NCBI GenBank assembly: GCA_035048485.1
Contig: CM068593.1
Span: 1,294,001-1,358,000, forward strand
Origin: Pteria penguin
Lineage: Eukaryota > Mollusca > Bivalvia > Pterioida > Pteriidae
DNA: 64,000 bases
Direction: 5' to 3'
Under the pieces are notes generated by a model that saw nothing but the letters and a program-made list of their open reading frames with translations, searched no databases and was not told where the DNA came from. This document shows positions 41,382 through 52,290 of the stretch, piece after piece; within the stretch, counting starts at the first letter, position 1; the number at the start of each line of letters is the position of its first letter. A program made the position numbers and the translations under genes.

Positions 41382-42311
41382 CAATTGGGTGCAGTCATAA
41401 CTTTATATTCAAGTGCAGTTTAGTTTTTCGTCGTAAAACCAGTCATAAATTTTAGTCAAGTGCTCTTGATATGACGTATACTTTAAAGTAATTCCGTCTG
41501 CAAGTTAACTACAGATGGGTGCAGTCTTAACAGAACACACACGTTAACGCGGAAAGCGGTCACGAGGACTGCCTTAGCACACGTAGTAGGACTGCTCGAC
41601 CGGACGCGCGTGCGCTCCTTGCGTTAACGCGGGAAGGAATTCGCGTTGACGCGATTTATTCCCGCGTGCGCTCGGTCCAGTCGCACGTTCACATGCTATG
41701 TTTGTAATTCTCTATGCAGTACGGACTGAGACAATAAAATGGATCTAATTAAATTACCGCGAATGTCGCCATACAAACGTGTATTAAATGTAAGGTTAAA
41801 ATGACACCCTGCATTAAGGATTTCATATGTAATGTAACAACGGAAATTATAGCGTAGACATGCTATAAGGAATTTATGAAAAAAAAACTTCGTCAATTTA
41901 TACTAGCATGATTACTTTCTAATTTCATTTATTTATTTATTTTCAATTAGTTTATGTATAGTATAGTTTTGTATAGTGACATCAAGTTTACCTTTCACGT
42001 TTGTTTATTACAGTTTTCCAGTTTCGTATAACACGATATAAATAATTATCTTATTATGTACAATTGCATATTTATATACAAAAAATTGTTTTAATAGAAA
42101 AATATAGTAAATGTACATGTATATAGAAAGTAAACTAAACTAAAAGTGCACTTGGAGTAAAGTTGGAAACAAGTTTAGTACTAACCTTGGAATCAAGTCT
42201 ACTACTAAACTTGATTCCAAGTTTTCTCTGTTGTCGCCAAGTAAACTTGAAAAGCAGTCATAAAGTTAACTTGAAGTGCACTTTATGTAAGATAAGGACT
42301 GCACCTAATTG
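41382..42311. mobile_element. 930-bp TA-flanked inverted-repeat element
   Basis: Left end CAATTGGGTGCAGTC and right end GACTGCACCTAATTG are inverted copies with one difference, flanked by TA (41,380-81 and 42,312-13). The paralogous segment at 59,930-59,960 reads straight through at a single TA (59,941-42), an empty site. There is no transposase frame, so it is non-autonomous. The interior has a CpG-dense patch (41,535-41,690) and a perfect hairpin (CTTGGAATCAAGT / ACTTGATTCCAAG, 42,188-42,224). TA duplication suggests the Tc1/mariner group, but the terminal bases do not settle this. Confidence 0.85.
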
Positions 42312-42612
42312 TAGAAGATCACAGGATGTGACAATTCATACTTATGATGTCACATTTTAATTGTTTTAACGTGCTGCACATCAGTAGGAATCATACACCT
42401 AGTGAGTCTAACTGTCTCAATCGAAGTGATGCATACCATATACCTCAATCTCAAAACATTTCAGGCACAAGCCGTACAACTCAAATACTGAATCTCTCAA
42501 TAAAAATGATGGATACCATAGGACTCAAACTCAGAACCTTTCTGTCATTCAATTCACCTAATAAGTCTCTTTGTCTCCATGAAAATGACAATCTTATTAA
42601 ACCATATATTTA

Positions 42613-42928
42613 TTCCGCTTCTCTATTTGTCCCATTGCGTATAAAGATCTGGTAAAACCCCGTAAGGGGGTCACGTTCTGGTGAAGTCGAATTTTTAGTG
42701 GATCGGCTGCAAAAACCTAGGGATGTAATTAACATCCACAGCATGCGTGGCCCACAAGGTAGTTTTTGTTACATATTGCGTCACTATCACGCACCTAATC
42801 GAGTCACTGATTGGCTATGGGAAATAACGGTTTCTGTGACTGAGACGTCAGTAGAGGTCACCAGAACGTGAACCCTTACGAGGCTTTACCAGATCTTTAT
42901 ACGCAATTGGACAAATAGAGATGCGGAA
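42613..42928. mobile_element. 316-bp MITE with long terminal inverted repeats
   Basis: The left 70 bases (TTCCGC, CTCTATTTGTCC, GCGTATAAAGATCTGGTAAA, CACGTTCTGGTGA) are repeated as the reverse complement at the right end with few differences. There is no coding capacity. TA occurs next to or one base from each end. It sits in the same unit as the 930-base element but is a different family. Confidence 0.8.
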
Positions 42929-43547
42929 CTAAAATATGGTTTTAATCAGACTGTAAAAATGATTGATACCTTAGGATTTTCTAGATAAGTACATATATGA
43001 TTGGATACTGAGACATGTACTGCAATGTTGTCGTCTTACATAACAGTGACAGTGTATCAGCGATGATATTATTTTGATTCATAGAATAAACGATAATATT
43101 GTGTTGTATGTACAATTAATGAAATTATTCATCTAGTTTATCACTTATGTATTGATTTATGATGGACAAATTGTGTATTTTTCCTATTTAGTTTTAGTTT
43201 ATTATAACCATTATTTATCTTTTTTTACTTCTTTATTTTATTTTATTTTATTCATCTATTTATTTGTAGAAGGGGATTATTATATTTATTTTATTGTCTT
43301 AATAGGTCGACGGCTGGGGATCAATTCGCTAGAATAGAGGTAAAATACGAAAATAGCAGGTGCGTTCTTACGTTGTCCACTTTATTCAAAAATTACTTGG
43401 TATTATACGGAGATGAGAAATGTTTATCGAGACCTTTCAACTTGTCCGAAATATACATTCGGCAGGGGAAAATTCCAAAGTATCCTATGAAATTAAATTA
43501 GTTCCACACTTTTCAGATCTGCCATTGTCACAGAGTGTCATCTTAAT

Positions 43548-43586
<39 letters not shown>

Positions 43587-43867
43587 TAATTTCATTTGGG
43601 TTTGGGAAAAATCAAAATATGACAATAGCACCAGAACGAAAGTATCAATATTAAGAGTGAAGTTAAATCTTTCTTGTCAATTTAAGAACTAGTTTTTTTT
43701 TAATCAATAAAATATATAGATAAATAAATAAATCTCGTTGTATGAAAGTCAACTCAATGTTAGATAAATCGAGTGCAGGAGGATGCGGTGTCTTCTGTGT
43801 TATTCAGTTTTATGTTACACGTGAGTGAGTGAGTGAGTATTTACACTCTGTTCTAGAGCCAGCATAC
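42929..43867. other. Non-coding unit sequence with TTTA microsatellite
   Basis: Alignable with 60,420-60,680 (CCATTG.CAC.GA.TGTCATCTT). (TTTA)n lies at 43,545-43,588. No gene is seen. Confidence 0.45.
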
Positions 43868-44300
43868 TCGGTGACGTACTGGTCCAAGAGCTCCGACCAT
43901 TGACACGCTGGTCTGAGAGATTCCGGCTAGTTTGACCGGTGCCGGTGACCTATTGGTTCGAGACACCTTTGGTGGTCTGGCCAATAATATACTGGTACGA
44001 GAGATCCCAGCTGGTCCGACCAGGGACATACTGGTCCGAAAGCTCCCGGCTGGTCTGATCAGTGTAATACTCTCCGAGAGAGCTCGGTGGTCTGCCAAGT
44101 GATATACTGGTATGAGAGACCCCGGCTGGTCTGACTGGAGACACACCGGTCCAAGAGATCCCGGATGGTACGACAAGACTCAAGCTGGTCATATTAGTGA
44201 CATACTGGTCAGAGAGATCCTGGTTGGTGATATTCTAATCCGAGAGATCCCGGCCGGTACGCCCGATAACTTACTGGTCCAAACATCCCAGCTAGATCCC
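43868..44300 (+). repeat. 39-bp minisatellite, copy set 2
   Basis: About ten imperfect units. The clearest period is 39 bases between successive TACTGGTMCGAGAGATCCC starts near 43,989-44,110. The minus-strand frames full of SISLVRPAG-like peptides merely follow the repeat, whose length is a multiple of three. Confidence 0.85.
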
Positions 44301-44749
44301 AGCTAGTTTGACCATTGTTTTGTTGGCGTTATGTCTCATAAAAGAGGGACTATGCATCATATAAACTATCCGTCACTGCACTAGGCAGTTGTTGTCAACA
44401 TAATAACAATGGGTTCGAATGAAACTGCTGACTCGTTTCTCGTGTCCTCATTATTGACCACGACATGCTGTGTTCGAGTTCATCAACTGACACGTCGGTA
44501 TCCTTGAAGGGAGATTGTACAAAAAAGAACCAGTGTCAAAGTAGCCGCTCCATTTCTGCTATGGGTGCAACAAGATAAGATTTCTCTGCGATGCATCAAA
44601 TACTGTCACTGTCACTCCTTTTATATTTGAATTTTTTGTTAGTTTTTACCGGACAATGCGCGCTAAAGGGGAATATATAATTTTAAGTAGAATCTTTTTG
44701 TTATGTGAGAAATGTATTTTCCGATACCCTGCAGTGGCGGATCCAAGAT

Positions 44750-44965
44750 TTTATTAAAAAAAAGGGGGGGGGGGGAGACCTGTGAAAGTCGAGGAAAAAA
44801 GAGGGGTTACTGGCTCAGTTATGTAGAAGTCACCATGGAGCTATACAATACATGAATATAAATAATATATTAGAACATATAGTACATTACAAAAATATTT
44901 GATTGTAGTGCAATTACGATACCGACTTAGGACGGTCATTTAATTTGACAAAAACCAAAACAAAT
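44750..44965 (+). repeat. Dispersed repeat shared with 53,740-53,924
   Basis: Text from GAGG.GTTACTGGC.CAGTTATGT to GGTGTGGTTAA matches nearly base for base. It includes the ACCGACTTAGGACGGTCATT motif also found at 6555 and 8531. The two copies diverge abruptly at the end of the Naiad element (53,924). Confidence 0.85.
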
Positions 44966-45413
44966 GGTGTGGTTAAGTATAAGTAGAACTACTCAGTCAC
45001 TTTGTGTGCCAAATCTGCAGTTTTTCCGGGCCTTCTTTAAATCCGCCGGTTTTATTCTGCTTGTACCTATGGTGGATTTTATCATGCCTGATTTTTTTTT
45101 TTTACAAATTTTTTCTTTATCACAATGTCGTCCATGATATCTTGCCTTTTCTCACTTACATTACTAATGGTGGGCAATTAATATTTTGCGCACAGTTGTG
45201 TCAGATAACCTCTTTCCATCCTTCTCCACATCATTTCAATATTTATATTTGTTATCAAACATACGTAAACAGGGGCATGTTTATACCACCGGTAAGGGCT
45301 ACTTACACTGCGAAAGTAAAGATTCTGCATTTTTGAAAAAAAAAACAACAAAGGAAAATGTCTTTCAAGTCGGCGAAAGGGGAGGGGGCGATACAAGAAC
45401 TACAGACCATGGT
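44966..45413. other. Upstream flank of copy B, no gene
   Basis: Part (about 45,090-45,190) aligns with 60,690-60,800. The open frames here run into the SINE and are not supported. Confidence 0.45.
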
Positions 45414-45424
45414 AGATCAAATGA

Positions 45425-45594
45425 TTGGTTGGTTGATTGGTGTTTTACGTCGCTTTCAACAATATTTCAGTTATATCGCGACATGGAAGCAGGAGGTTAC
45501 CAACCTCTTAAACACAGTGGCGCAACCCGGGAATCGAACCCGGATCGTCGGCGCCGCAAGCCAAGCGCTTAACCACTACACCAAGCCTGCCCCT
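45425..45594 (-). mobile_element. tRNA-derived SINE, copy 4
   Basis: On the minus strand: AGGGGCAGGCTTGGTGTAGT start, box-B-like GGGTTCGATTCCCGG, body, and a CACCAATCAACCAACC tail. Exact 11-base target duplication AGATCAAATGA (45,414-45,424 and 45,595-45,605). Nearly identical to copy 5. Confidence 0.95.
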
Positions 45595-45605
45595 AGATCA
45601 AATGA

Positions 45606-46304
45606 AAAGAGGCCTACTTATTGTAAGCATTTGTAATGTCAAATCACTGAGACAACACAAATTTGAGTCTACATCTTAAAAGAAAAGGGGTGGGGGTTTA
45701 TCACCTCTTCAAAGCACGTAATTCAATTTTTTTTTTTTTTTTTTTGTTTTGTTTTGTTTTGGTTTTGTCGATTTTCTCATTCCGTCAATGTGTGTGTATG
45801 TTTGTGTGTGTAGGTGTGAGTATATATATGTGTGTGTATATCTTTGTGTGTGTAGGTGTGAGTATATGTGTGTGATTTCTTTCATCCTCGGATCCGAAAA
45901 TAATGGGACACTGTTTCAGGGCATTAAAAAGACAGGAAAAAGTGGCGGGAGATTTGAAATGCTACGTATGCAACACATATTGGTTGTAACAACACAAGAA
46001 GATATGCAAGCGATTCCCTAAGATACATTGGACATCATTTTGCTGTAATTCATAGATAGCCACCCTCTCTAGACACTCTCAGTGACAAGTTGTTTGTGTA
46101 CATTATCGTGAAGCACATAGGTATTTAAACACGAATATGAAGCCACGCTCGGCGGGAATCTCTCAAAACGAAAACAGATAAATTCTTATTAGTTATTAAC
46201 TAATATTGATGTGCATCAGTTCCATGGGTAACATATCGTGTGAATTTAAATCATCTCACCAAGTTTCATTTTAGCCCTTCTTATTGTCTTCTCACTTTCT
46301 TTTT
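45606..46304. other. Upstream flank of copy B
   Basis: Contains a T run (45,729-45,745) and (TG)n-like text (45,790-45,875). From about 46,030 it aligns with 21,070 and 61,960 (TTGTTTGT.TACATTATCGT.AAGCA), the flank shared by copies A, B and D. Confidence 0.5.
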
Positions 46305-46422
46305 GATAATCATATTCGAACATCGTATGTTAAAAATAGTACATACTACCTTGATAATAACAACGTGACTAGATTACACACTAATTAAACAAAAAAGAAG
46401 AATGGCGGAACCTTACCACAAG
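46305..46422 (+). promoter_or_regulatory. Putative promoter and 5' non-coding exon of copy B
   Basis: Conserved ATATTCGAACATCGTATGTT block, ACGTGACTAG, then donor AAG|GTAAGACATC at 46,422/46,423. Equivalent to 21,365-21,489 and 62,215-62,368. Confidence 0.5.
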
Positions 46423-47298
46423 GTAAGACATCAGGTACATTGATACAGATTTGATCTAAGCTACCGTTGACGGAATGAAGAGGGATTCAGGGGCGATCAA
46501 GCCTTTTTTAAGGTCTTAATCCATAGGCGTAAGAAGCAACAGTCCAACTGGTAATATATCGTATATCAATGCATTTTTCATTCCAGTAATTTTCATATCT
46601 ATATCTCTGATGTATCATTATCCAATACTATGATATTTGGCCATTTTATATGCCATTGAATAATGACATATTTTACTGTATCGTGACCTCTTATTAAATC
46701 ATTGTAAGTAAAAATAATGGAACTTATATTTCTTGTCCATATCATATAGGCTGGGATGTATCATGGGGTTCACTTCAACACCCCCACCCCATCCTTTCTG
46801 ATCCTCCAAAACCACCCTCATCTTATAGCAATTTTCTTCTCTTCAGTATGAAAAATGTCATAGAATTTTCCATTACAAAAATGGCGTTTGAAGAGAAAAC
46901 GTGGTGGGTTTTCTTTTCAAGGAAATTTCAATTTCAAAAAAAAAAAACAAAAAAAAAAAAAAAAATTTCCACCCCCCCCCCCAAAAAAAACTGTGATTAT
47001 GTGGCATTATAATGCTTTATCAAATATATCCATATTTCATGTACAATTATATTCTGCTCTATATAATATTGTATTGTATTACTATATATCATAAATATCG
47101 TATCAATCTTTGAATATTAATAATGGAAATAACTATCTTTGTGAACCCTAAATATCTATGGGAAACAGATAAATATATATATTTGACTTATTCTCCCAGT
47201 CGCCCCCCCCCCCCCTCTTTCCTTCCGCAGTGAATAGACTAATTATTTAAAAAATTCAATAATAGCAGAGTTATAATGTATTGTTCTGTATTCTATAG
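46423..47298 (+). other. Putative 5'-UTR intron of copy B
   Basis: GTAAGACAT start and a pyrimidine tract with TCTATAG end, 17 bases before the ATG. It contains A- and C-runs near 46,936-46,990 and a C run near 47,203-47,216. Confidence 0.6.
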
Positions 47299-47315
47299 TC
47301 TGATGATCAGTAGTA

Positions 47316-48860
47316 ATGGCAGAAGCTTGTGGATACCTGAAAGCGGTGGCTTGTGAATTCTGTGGTAACACAGCAAAATACGAATGCCAGAACTGTGACG
47401 ACCCTTTATGTACAACGTGTAAAGAGAAGCACGAGAAGAAAAAGCCGCATCACAAGTATGTACCCTACTCCCAAAAAGAACAAACAATGTGTCCGAAACA
47501 CAGTGGACATAAATATATGTATTGGTGTGAGAGATGTAAGAAACCATGCTGCCCAGAATGTGCCATAACATCACACAAAGGGCATGATATTATTAATACG
47601 GAGGAGGCGCTCCGTGCAAAGAACGATAGTGTTAGAAAAATCTTGTACGGTCCCTTTAAGGAAAGTTTGACAAAGTGGCGGACACTTTTTCAGGAAGCTA
47701 GACAAATGAGGCATGATTATACAACAAGCATTCAGATGATTGAGGATGACGTAGTTGCACATGCTGCCCGGATTCATGCAGCGGTAGATGAGAACTTGAC
47801 AAAGGTGCGCAACGAGCTCCGGAAAATCCAAAGATCAACAGAAACGTTGCTTCAGTCACAAGAACAGACAATCTATGATGCATATGAGAAATTCCAAACA
47901 AATATCAGCAAATTAGATGATTTAATAGAAGGTAACGATATCCGTCTGTTGGACTGCACACTTAAACCAGATAATATGGAAGTTCTTCCAACACTTACAC
48001 GGCACTCACCTCCAAGCTATAAGCCTGGTCTAATCAATGACCAGGCTATCATGACAATGATCGGGAACCTGACCAGTACAGCGTTATTATCCACACCAGT
48101 CGTAGTATCCTCTTTTGTTCCTCGGAATACTGCTCCATACATCGCCTGTACAGCATCATCAGGACTGGCCTGGGTGGAGACGGGTAAGGAACATCTGCAG
48201 CTCATGGACCGTCACGGCACAAGAAAAGACCTTATCAGCACTGACTTCAGGTTCAATGACGTCACGGTTACTCTATTGGGAGACATCCTGTTTAGTGATT
48301 ACGACCATAAGCGTATTGTTTTAGCGTCAAAGGGGGCCACGTCATGGAGATTCACGACGTTAGTATCTACACAGTACACGCCGTACGGAATCTGCTGCTC
48401 TCGTAATGGTGACGTCGTCGTGACGTATCCTTGGGATGAACACCGAGTCATCCAGTACAATAAGGCGGGGGACATTATACATGAGTTTGATCAGAGCTTA
48501 TTCACATTCCCATTGGGAGTAGCAGTGAATGCTGTCAGCGATGATCTGTATGTGTGCGACTGTGACAAACACAAAGTATTAACATTTGGGACAGACCATA
48601 CTTTACGTTACGAATATACGGAATACGGTAACACATCATTTCACCCAGAGGACGTTAGCACTGATAGCAGCGGCCGCGTCCTCATCACTGACACCACGAA
48701 TAACAGGATACATATCCTGGACAAAGACGGACAGTTTATCCGGTATCTACAACCTCTTGGGCTGAAGGCACCAGGGTTTATTGATGTAGACATTGAGGGA
48801 AACGCCTGGATCGGGGAGTATAAAGGACAAGTGAAAATAGTAAAATACCAACGAATGTGA
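47316..48860 (+). CDS. TRIM-like protein with two B-boxes, coiled coil and NHL-type propeller (copy B, intact)
   Basis: Single-exon coding sequence of 514 codons. The first zinc-binding B-box-like domain uses C13, C16, C24, C27, C32, C35, H39 and nearby His. A canonical B-box 2 uses C59, H62, C71, C74, C79, C82, H87 and H90. Residues about 92-225 are predominantly helical and charged, as in TRIM coiled coils. The C-terminal half contains NHL-like blades at about 356-391, 398-434, 444-478 and 485-512 (for example GVAVNAVSDDLYVCDCDKHK). There is no RING domain, so it is not predicted to be a ubiquitin ligase by itself. Such RING-less B-box/NHL proteins are strongly expanded in bivalves and often discussed in relation to immunity. 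The function here is unknown. The start is fixed by an ATG 17 bases after a conserved splice acceptor. AATAAA lies at 49,077-49,082. Confidence 0.93.
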   Translation: MAEACGYLKAVACEFCGNTAKYECQNCDDPLCTTCKEKHEKKKPHHKYVPYSQKEQTMCPKHSGHKYMYWCERCKKPCCPECAITSHKGHDIINTEEALRAKNDSVRKILYGPFKESLTKWRTLFQEARQMRHDYTTSIQMIEDDVVAHAARIHAAVDENLTKVRNELRKIQRSTETLLQSQEQTIYDAYEKFQTNISKLDDLIEGNDIRLLDCTLKPDNMEVLPTLTRHSPPSYKPGLINDQAIMTMIGNLTSTALLSTPVVVSSFVPRNTAPYIACTASSGLAWVETGKEHLQLMDRHGTRKDLISTDFRFNDVTVTLLGDILFSDYDHKRIVLASKGATSWRFTTLVSTQYTPYGICCSRNGDVVVTYPWDEHRVIQYNKAGDIIHEFDQSLFTFPLGVAVNAVSDDLYVCDCDKHKVLTFGTDHTLRYEYTEYGNTSFHPEDVSTDSSGRVLITDTTNNRIHILDKDGQFIRYLQPLGLKAPGFIDVDIEGNAWIGEYKGQVKIVKYQRM

Positions 48861-51800
48861 CGGAAAATATCGATCCATAAAAGTACAATTGTAGGATATC
48901 AAATACAGAAAAAGTTTATAATAGTCAAATCAGATATGCGTGATGATTTATTTTGGATCTTGTCTAGCCGCCCAAAATTGAAAAAGTGTCCAGTTGCTCA
49001 GTTTGTTGATGACTTACAATGTATGATAATGGTTAATATATCGTATATGAATTTTACAAATTGCCGGACATTGGACAATAAAATACTGTCAATAGACGTT
49101 TATTTGAATTCCTGTTTATAATATAATGTCCAACAGTCCAGAAAGAATACTTCTGAATGATTAAGCACATTGAGGGTCTTTACTCATCTGTTTTATAGCT
49201 ATGTACTTGTAACTCAATATCATAGTAGAGATGTATCTTTAAATCTCTTATCTCCCCGATTATTCAAATATTACCATTATCAGAGGACATGCGGCACAGT
49301 AACTTTACTTATGAAGTTTAGTTAAAAATAAAAGAATTGATGAAGTTTAGTTTAAAAAAAATCAAAGGACCTGTGGTCCTGGTAGATACTCCTACTCACA
49401 TCTTGTTGTAGAGATATATATGTATCACACTGAGGACAACTCGACCTCATTTTTTATGAAGTTGGTTGAATTATGTTACTACAAATGAATGAAAATAAGG
49501 TAGTGCACAGAGAAACCTGCTCTTAAGGTGATTGCATTATGTGATTCAGTGTTGGGTTCAGAAGGAGGAAGGGGTGAGGGTTTATTCCGCCACACATTTA
49601 CAAGTAAAAATCCAGATTTGACCAAAAATGACCGAGTAGTCTGGCTAAAACTTATGTGGGGCCCCGTTGCGGAAATCCTGGATCCACAACTACATGGAGT
49701 GTCCATCTTTTCCAGTTAGATGTTTTTAATTTTTTTTATAGTGATTTGTATTTTGACAAGACTGCTTATTCAAATTATGCGATGAGACTGATGGACTAAA
49801 AGCAACAGTTTTCCGTTCAACACATAATCTCTTTAGTGAAGGCTACATGCTGGGTTATGATGTTTTCCACATACGTCTTAAATTCTCAGTAACGACAGTG
49901 TATTGCATTCGAAATAGTCCAAGATTCCCTGCCCTCTCCCACCATTGATATCGGTTTGTAGAAATTGTGAAAAACTTCTGATGAACAACGTCTCTATAAC
50001 CCTCTCCTACAAACCGTCGATATCAAACGTGGGAAAAGGACAAAGAATCTCGGACTATAATGAAAACTGTAAAGGAATCCCTAGACAACTCGATTTGATC
50101 GTAGTTCGGGTAAATGAAAGTATGAATAAAAATTATTTCATAAAACACGTCGTTATACATTTGTAGTTTGAAATATTTAATCTTTATTATTATTTGAAAT
50201 GTGCAAAATAAACATTTCATGTTCAAAGTGTCAAAATAAAGAGAAAGGAGAGGAGACGATGAATTCGAAGATAACACGTAATAGTGTTGGTGCCCACGAA
50301 TGTTCATCGTGCGAATAGACTGATGAACATAAATTCGCATACTGTCGGTTTCGCCTTGGCGGGGAAGGGGACATTTTCTTAAAGATTTCACACGATTGTG
50401 ATCAAAACATATCTTTAAGAAAGACTCTTACACTGAATAGATTAAATCATCACAGCTGTCCTCGCTAAAATAGACAAACATTGACTCAGACATCGTACTA
50501 TCTCTTTAAAACTTGTGGTTGAGTGGACGTAAATCTGACCTTTGAGCTTTGAACACGATAACAGTAAAATAGACTAACATTGATACAGACATTCTTCAAA
50601 GGTTATAATTGTGTGGACGTAAATTCCTAAAGTTTATTAACAGCTGTTAACACTGTTGTGCAAACAATAGCACTACGCAGTTGTGTTAAGGGAATACACA
50701 ATTATATAATGTTGCAGAAAACCCCCCAAAACATAATATGACGTCATTGTGACGTCACTATGGCCCAGTGCACTATATGAAGCGGGAGACACTGCAACAA
50801 TCAACATGCCAAGAAAAACGCTGTAGTGCAACGTTTTCCTCAACTCTGTTTGTTGTGTAATTTGACATAAAGACTGTTATATATCTATATGAAATCTATT
50901 TGAAATTGCTGGGCCCAGCTTTTAGATTATAAAATATCAGCAGAATTTCAGTTTAATTAGACAATGTCTTATAGGACTACACCAATCAACAATTCCATAG
51001 CAGTATTTATACGCAATCACGCCTCTTATAAGTTGGGCACAGCTATAAATACATGTATTATTGATAGGTTTCCGTTTATTATTTACAACAAAATTTGATT
51101 ACCAAATTGGGCAATGTACCCTTCCCCTTTTTGGATGTTTGTTGTTTATACTATATGTGCTATACATAGCATTCACGTGATTGCAAACAACTAGGGATAA
51201 CATTCAAATGTGTGAAAAGTTAAACTTGTTAAACAATTTGCATTGTTACCATTTTTGCAGAAATAATCTTTATTCTAATTCTTATACGGTTTTCAGTATA
51301 GACTATATCATGTCAATGAAGTCGTGGAGTGCCTTAACGTTACTGCGTATATCAGGATTGAACTTGTGAACTGAGCCGGGTAATACAGTGGATCAGGTAA
51401 TACAGTGGATCAGGTGTTAGACTTCTGATCTACAGGTCCTGTTTCGACTAACTCTGTGACCATACCGGCCTGCTGTCTTTCTGATGAGAAAATCGAGGTC
51501 CCATGTCCCAAATCAACTCTGAACTTGTTAACTGAGGTGTGGCTCAATTGAGAATGTGGTCGGCTCCTGACCTAGAGCTCCCTACCGTGACACGTGACAC
51601 GGTTTTGACTTCTATACGAAAGAGATGATACTTGCGCTCATTGCAGATGTCAAACCCGGGGTCTCTTGGACCCAATTTATTTTATTGGAGAATGATCGAT
51701 TTATAGTATACAAGACAATGCTCGACCATAATATGAAATATAATGTAAAGATACTCTTTCTTTGACATGTTTTCAGGAGTATCTCAGGAATAAATAGCGA

Positions 51801-51880
51801 TTCGACTGATTCTTTTGCTCACATTTTCTGAACAAACATTTTGGACAAGAATTAGTGTATTCTGGTGACGTTTTACGATC
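48861..51880. other. 3' flank of copy B, no gene
   Basis: The first part aligns with 35,887-36,400 and provides the empty site for the 12-kb transposon (about 48,880-48,900). A second-family tRNA-like SINE lies near 51,375-51,500 (GGTGTTAGACTTCTGATC then GGTCCTGTTTCGACT, followed by CTTTCTGATGAGAAAATCGA). The open frames at 49,479-50,391 lack recognisable features. Confidence 0.5.
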
Positions 51881-52290
51881 GACATACACCGATCACTAGA
51901 ATCGGGATTCAGAACACCATCGGCCTAATTTACGCCCTGGGCGGTAAAACAGGATATAGAACCATATAGAACCACACAGTAATACACGTCTAAAATTTGG
52001 GCTCTAGAAGTGGGTTACAGAACCACGTGAGTCTTGTTTATACCGAGATCACCACAAATGGAATACAGAACCACGAGGTCCTCGTTTATACACTGGCCAC
52101 TGGAAACGAGATACAGAGCAAGGTGGGTTTCGTTTATGCATATGTCACAAGAAAGTGGCTAGAGTACCACGTGAGCCCTGTTTATACATAGAGCACTAGA
52201 TACGGTATACAGAGCCACCTGAGACTCGATTGCGACTGCAGATCAAGAAACGGTATACAGAAGCATGTGACCTTGGGTATACACTCGACA
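51880..52290 (+). repeat. ~50-bp degenerate tandem repeat, copy set 3
   Basis: At least seven units with 'ACAGAACCACGTGAGTCTTGTTTATAC'-like text. This is the longest representative of the family. No 47-bp array follows it here, unlike at 18.5 and 37.3 kb. Confidence 0.75.

Noticed and set aside
43853..44192. Ser/Pro-rich frames with repeated SISLVRPAG-like peptides
   Set aside because: The 39-base minisatellite has a period divisible by three, so it produces repeated peptides without being a gene. The paralogue at 20.0 kb has no such frame.
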